A stretch of 64,000 nt of DNA from Trogon surrucura (taxonomy: Eukaryota; Chordata; Aves; Trogoniformes; Trogonidae), in NCBI GenBank assembly GCA_020746105.1, contig CM036618.1:6828501-6892500 (forward strand), in the 5' to 3' direction. The notes under the pieces were generated by a model. The model searched no databases. It saw nothing but the letters and a program-made list of their open reading frames with translations, and was not told the origin of the DNA. The position numbers and the translations under genes were made by a program. Numbering within the stretch: position 1 is the first letter of the stretch; each line of letters begins with the position of its first letter. Below are positions 62,469-64,000 of this stretch, piece by piece.

Positions 62469-63369
62469 TGGGACAAGCTGGAGAAGTGTGCCCATGACAG
62501 CTTGCAGATGACACCAAAATGAGTGGTGCAGTCAACATGCCAGAGGGACAGGATGTCCTCCCCAGGGACCTGGACAAGGTGGAGAAGTGGCCCCATGTGA
62601 ACCTTGAGAGGTTCGACAAGGCCAAGTGCAAGGTCCTGCACCTGGCTCAGGGCAATCCACATTATCAACACAGGCTGCTGGATGAGGTGACAGAGAGCTG
62701 TCCTGTAGAAAAGGACTTGGGCTACCGGTGGACAAAAAGCTGGACATGAGCCAACAGAGCATGCTCACAGCTCAGAAGGTCAATCACAGCATGGCCAGCA
62801 GGGTGAGAGAGGTGATTTTGCCCTTCTGCTCTGCTCTGGTCAGACCCCATCTGGAGTACTGCATCCAGATCTGAAGCCCTCAACACAAGGACATGAACCT
62901 GTTGGAGCAAGTCCAGAGGAGGACCAGGGAGCTGGAGCACCTCTCCTACAAGGACAGGCTGAGAGAGTTGGGGCTGGTCAGCCTGGAGAAGAGAAGGCTC
63001 TGGGCAGACCTTAGAGTGGCCTTCCAGTACCTGAAGGGGCTACAGGAAAGCTGGGGAGGGGCTGTTCACAAGGGCCTGTAGTGACAGGGCGAGGGGCAAT
63101 GGTTTTAAACTAGAGCAGGATAGACTTAAATTAAATGTTAAGAAAAAGTTCTTTGCAATGAGACTGGTTAAAACACTGGCACAAATTGCCCTGAGAGGTG
63201 GCTGGAGGCCCCATCCCTGGAGACATTCAAGGGGCTCTGAGCAACCTGATCTACTTAAAGATGTCCCTGCTCACTGCAGGAGGGTTGGACTAGATGGTCC
63301 TTTCTTTTTTAAATGCATTCTATGATTAGATGGTCCCTTCCAACCCAACGCATTCTATGATTCTGTGAT
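62469..63369 (+). mobile_element. CR1 LINE, degenerate ORF2 C-terminus with duplicated 3' tail
   Basis: Fragments of the CR1 ORF2 end are readable in several frames: [46 protein letters not shown] and LQESWGG. Frame changes and a TGA at 62871 break it. The 3'UTR near 63285 is followed at 63328-63369 by a second 3' end (AGATGGTCCCTTCCAACCCA), so the tail is duplicated. The region at 62469-62530 seems rearranged, because FADD-like DNA (CAGATGACACC) sits beside sequence out of normal order. Confidence 0.88.
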
Positions 63370-63388
63370 GGAACACAATTCTGTGTGG

Positions 63389-63809
63389 AACATCTCCCTG
63401 ATGAGGAAAGGCTGAAGGAGTTGGGTCTCTTTAGCTTGGAGAAGAGGAGGCTGAGGGGTGACCTCACTAATGTTTATAAATATGTCAAGGGGGAATTGTC
63501 AGGAGGATGGAGCCAGGCTCTTCTCGGTGATGTCCAATGACAGGACAAGGGGCAACGGGAGCAAGCTGGAACATAGGAGGTTCCACAAAAACATTAGGAA
63601 AAACTTTTTCACTGTGAGGGTGCCAGAGCCCTGGCACAGGCTGCCCAGGGAGGTTGTGGAGTCTCCCCTGGAGACATTCAAAACCCGTCTGGACGTGTTC
63701 CTGTGTGACCTACTGCAGGTGATCCTGCTCCCGCAGGGGGGCTGGACTAGATGATCTTTCAAGGACCTTTCCAACTCCCGACATTCTGCGATTTTGTGAT
63801 TCTGTGATT
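63389..63809 (+). mobile_element. CR1 LINE 3' fragment, ATTCTGTG-tail subfamily
   Basis: The C-terminus of ORF2 is readable ([52 protein letters not shown]). It is followed by GGACTAGATGATCTTTCAAG and the tail ATTTTGTGATTCTGTGATT. A one-base shift near 63490 breaks the frame. It follows directly after the preceding CR1, in the same orientation. Confidence 0.93.
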
Positions 63810-64000
63810 AATCACATCCCATTATCACACCCAGGACATCAAGAGATATTTTAAGACACACAAGCACCCTTCAAACATCATTTCTATCAGACTGGCTTAG
63901 ATGAAATTTGTGCTACCTGTCAGAGACACAGAAATCCAAGATTTCTTCTGTGCTTGAACCAAGTCCTGTTCTGGTTTGCCAAGATGTCCTCCACTGAAAT

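Larger units (their letters stand above)
45158..64000 (-). other. 3' part of CLIC5 intron 1, no upstream exon recognised
   Basis: I looked on the minus strand for a short exon ending in an ELFVK-like or YLFVK-like peptide before GT, as in the two known CLIC5 first exons, and did not find one by eye. The stretch holds CR1 copies, ancient repeats, AT-rich microsatellites and non-coding sequence. The true first exon is probably beyond 64000, consistent with the very long first intron in mammals. Confidence 0.6.

Noticed and set aside
1-64000. A novel multi-gene system such as a defence island, biosynthetic cluster or CRISPR array
   Set aside because: Gene density, intron structure and repeats are those of a vertebrate chromosome. 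There are no clustered compact ORFs with start signals and no regularly spaced repeats of CRISPR type.

Overview
The window reads as bird genomic DNA, essentially one vertebrate gene in a large non-coding setting. Two things support this. The dominant dispersed repeat is the CR1 non-LTR retrotransposon, with 3' tails made of ATTCTATG or ATTCTGTG units, as in birds and other sauropsids. The only confidently coding sequence is an intron-split gene whose exons join to a CLIC-family protein. I see no bacterial-type operons, CRISPR arrays, tRNA or rRNA genes, and no recognisable new defence or biosynthetic system.

The gene is CLIC5 (chloride intracellular channel 5), on the minus strand. Five coding exons are readable: 45157-45048, 44719-44594, 43271-43165, 23221-23040 and 20186-20019. 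Their lengths are 110, 126, 107, 182 and 168 nt including the stop. All junctions have GT/AG borders and compatible phases. Joined, they encode 230 residues, the same length as human CLIC5A after its first 21 residues, with no internal stop or frameshift. The first coding exon, in either known isoform form, is not recognisable between 45158 and 64000, so the start of the gene is probably beyond the right edge.

Layout: 1-18644 is mainly intergenic sequence downstream of CLIC5, with simple repeats, one young and one ancient CR1 fragment, and a CpG-dense patch at 12600-13230 next to a TATA-like motif. 18645-20018 is the likely 3'UTR. 20019-45157 holds exons 6 to 2, dominated by a roughly 20 kb intron 4. 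45158-64000 is the 3' part of a long first intron, with the best preserved CR1 (45461-46548), an ancient CR1 (about 54370-55330), several short palindromic ancient repeats and a cluster of CR1 fragments at the right edge.

Most long ORFs outside these exons are either CR1 reverse transcriptase remnants or what chance gives in AT-rich DNA. The most useful observations are the CR1 copy that abuts the exon 6 splice acceptor, a palindromic repeat with 39-bp imperfect inverted ends and relatives elsewhere in the window, the CpG-rich TATA-bearing patch, and an unexplained 176-codon hydrophobic ORF.
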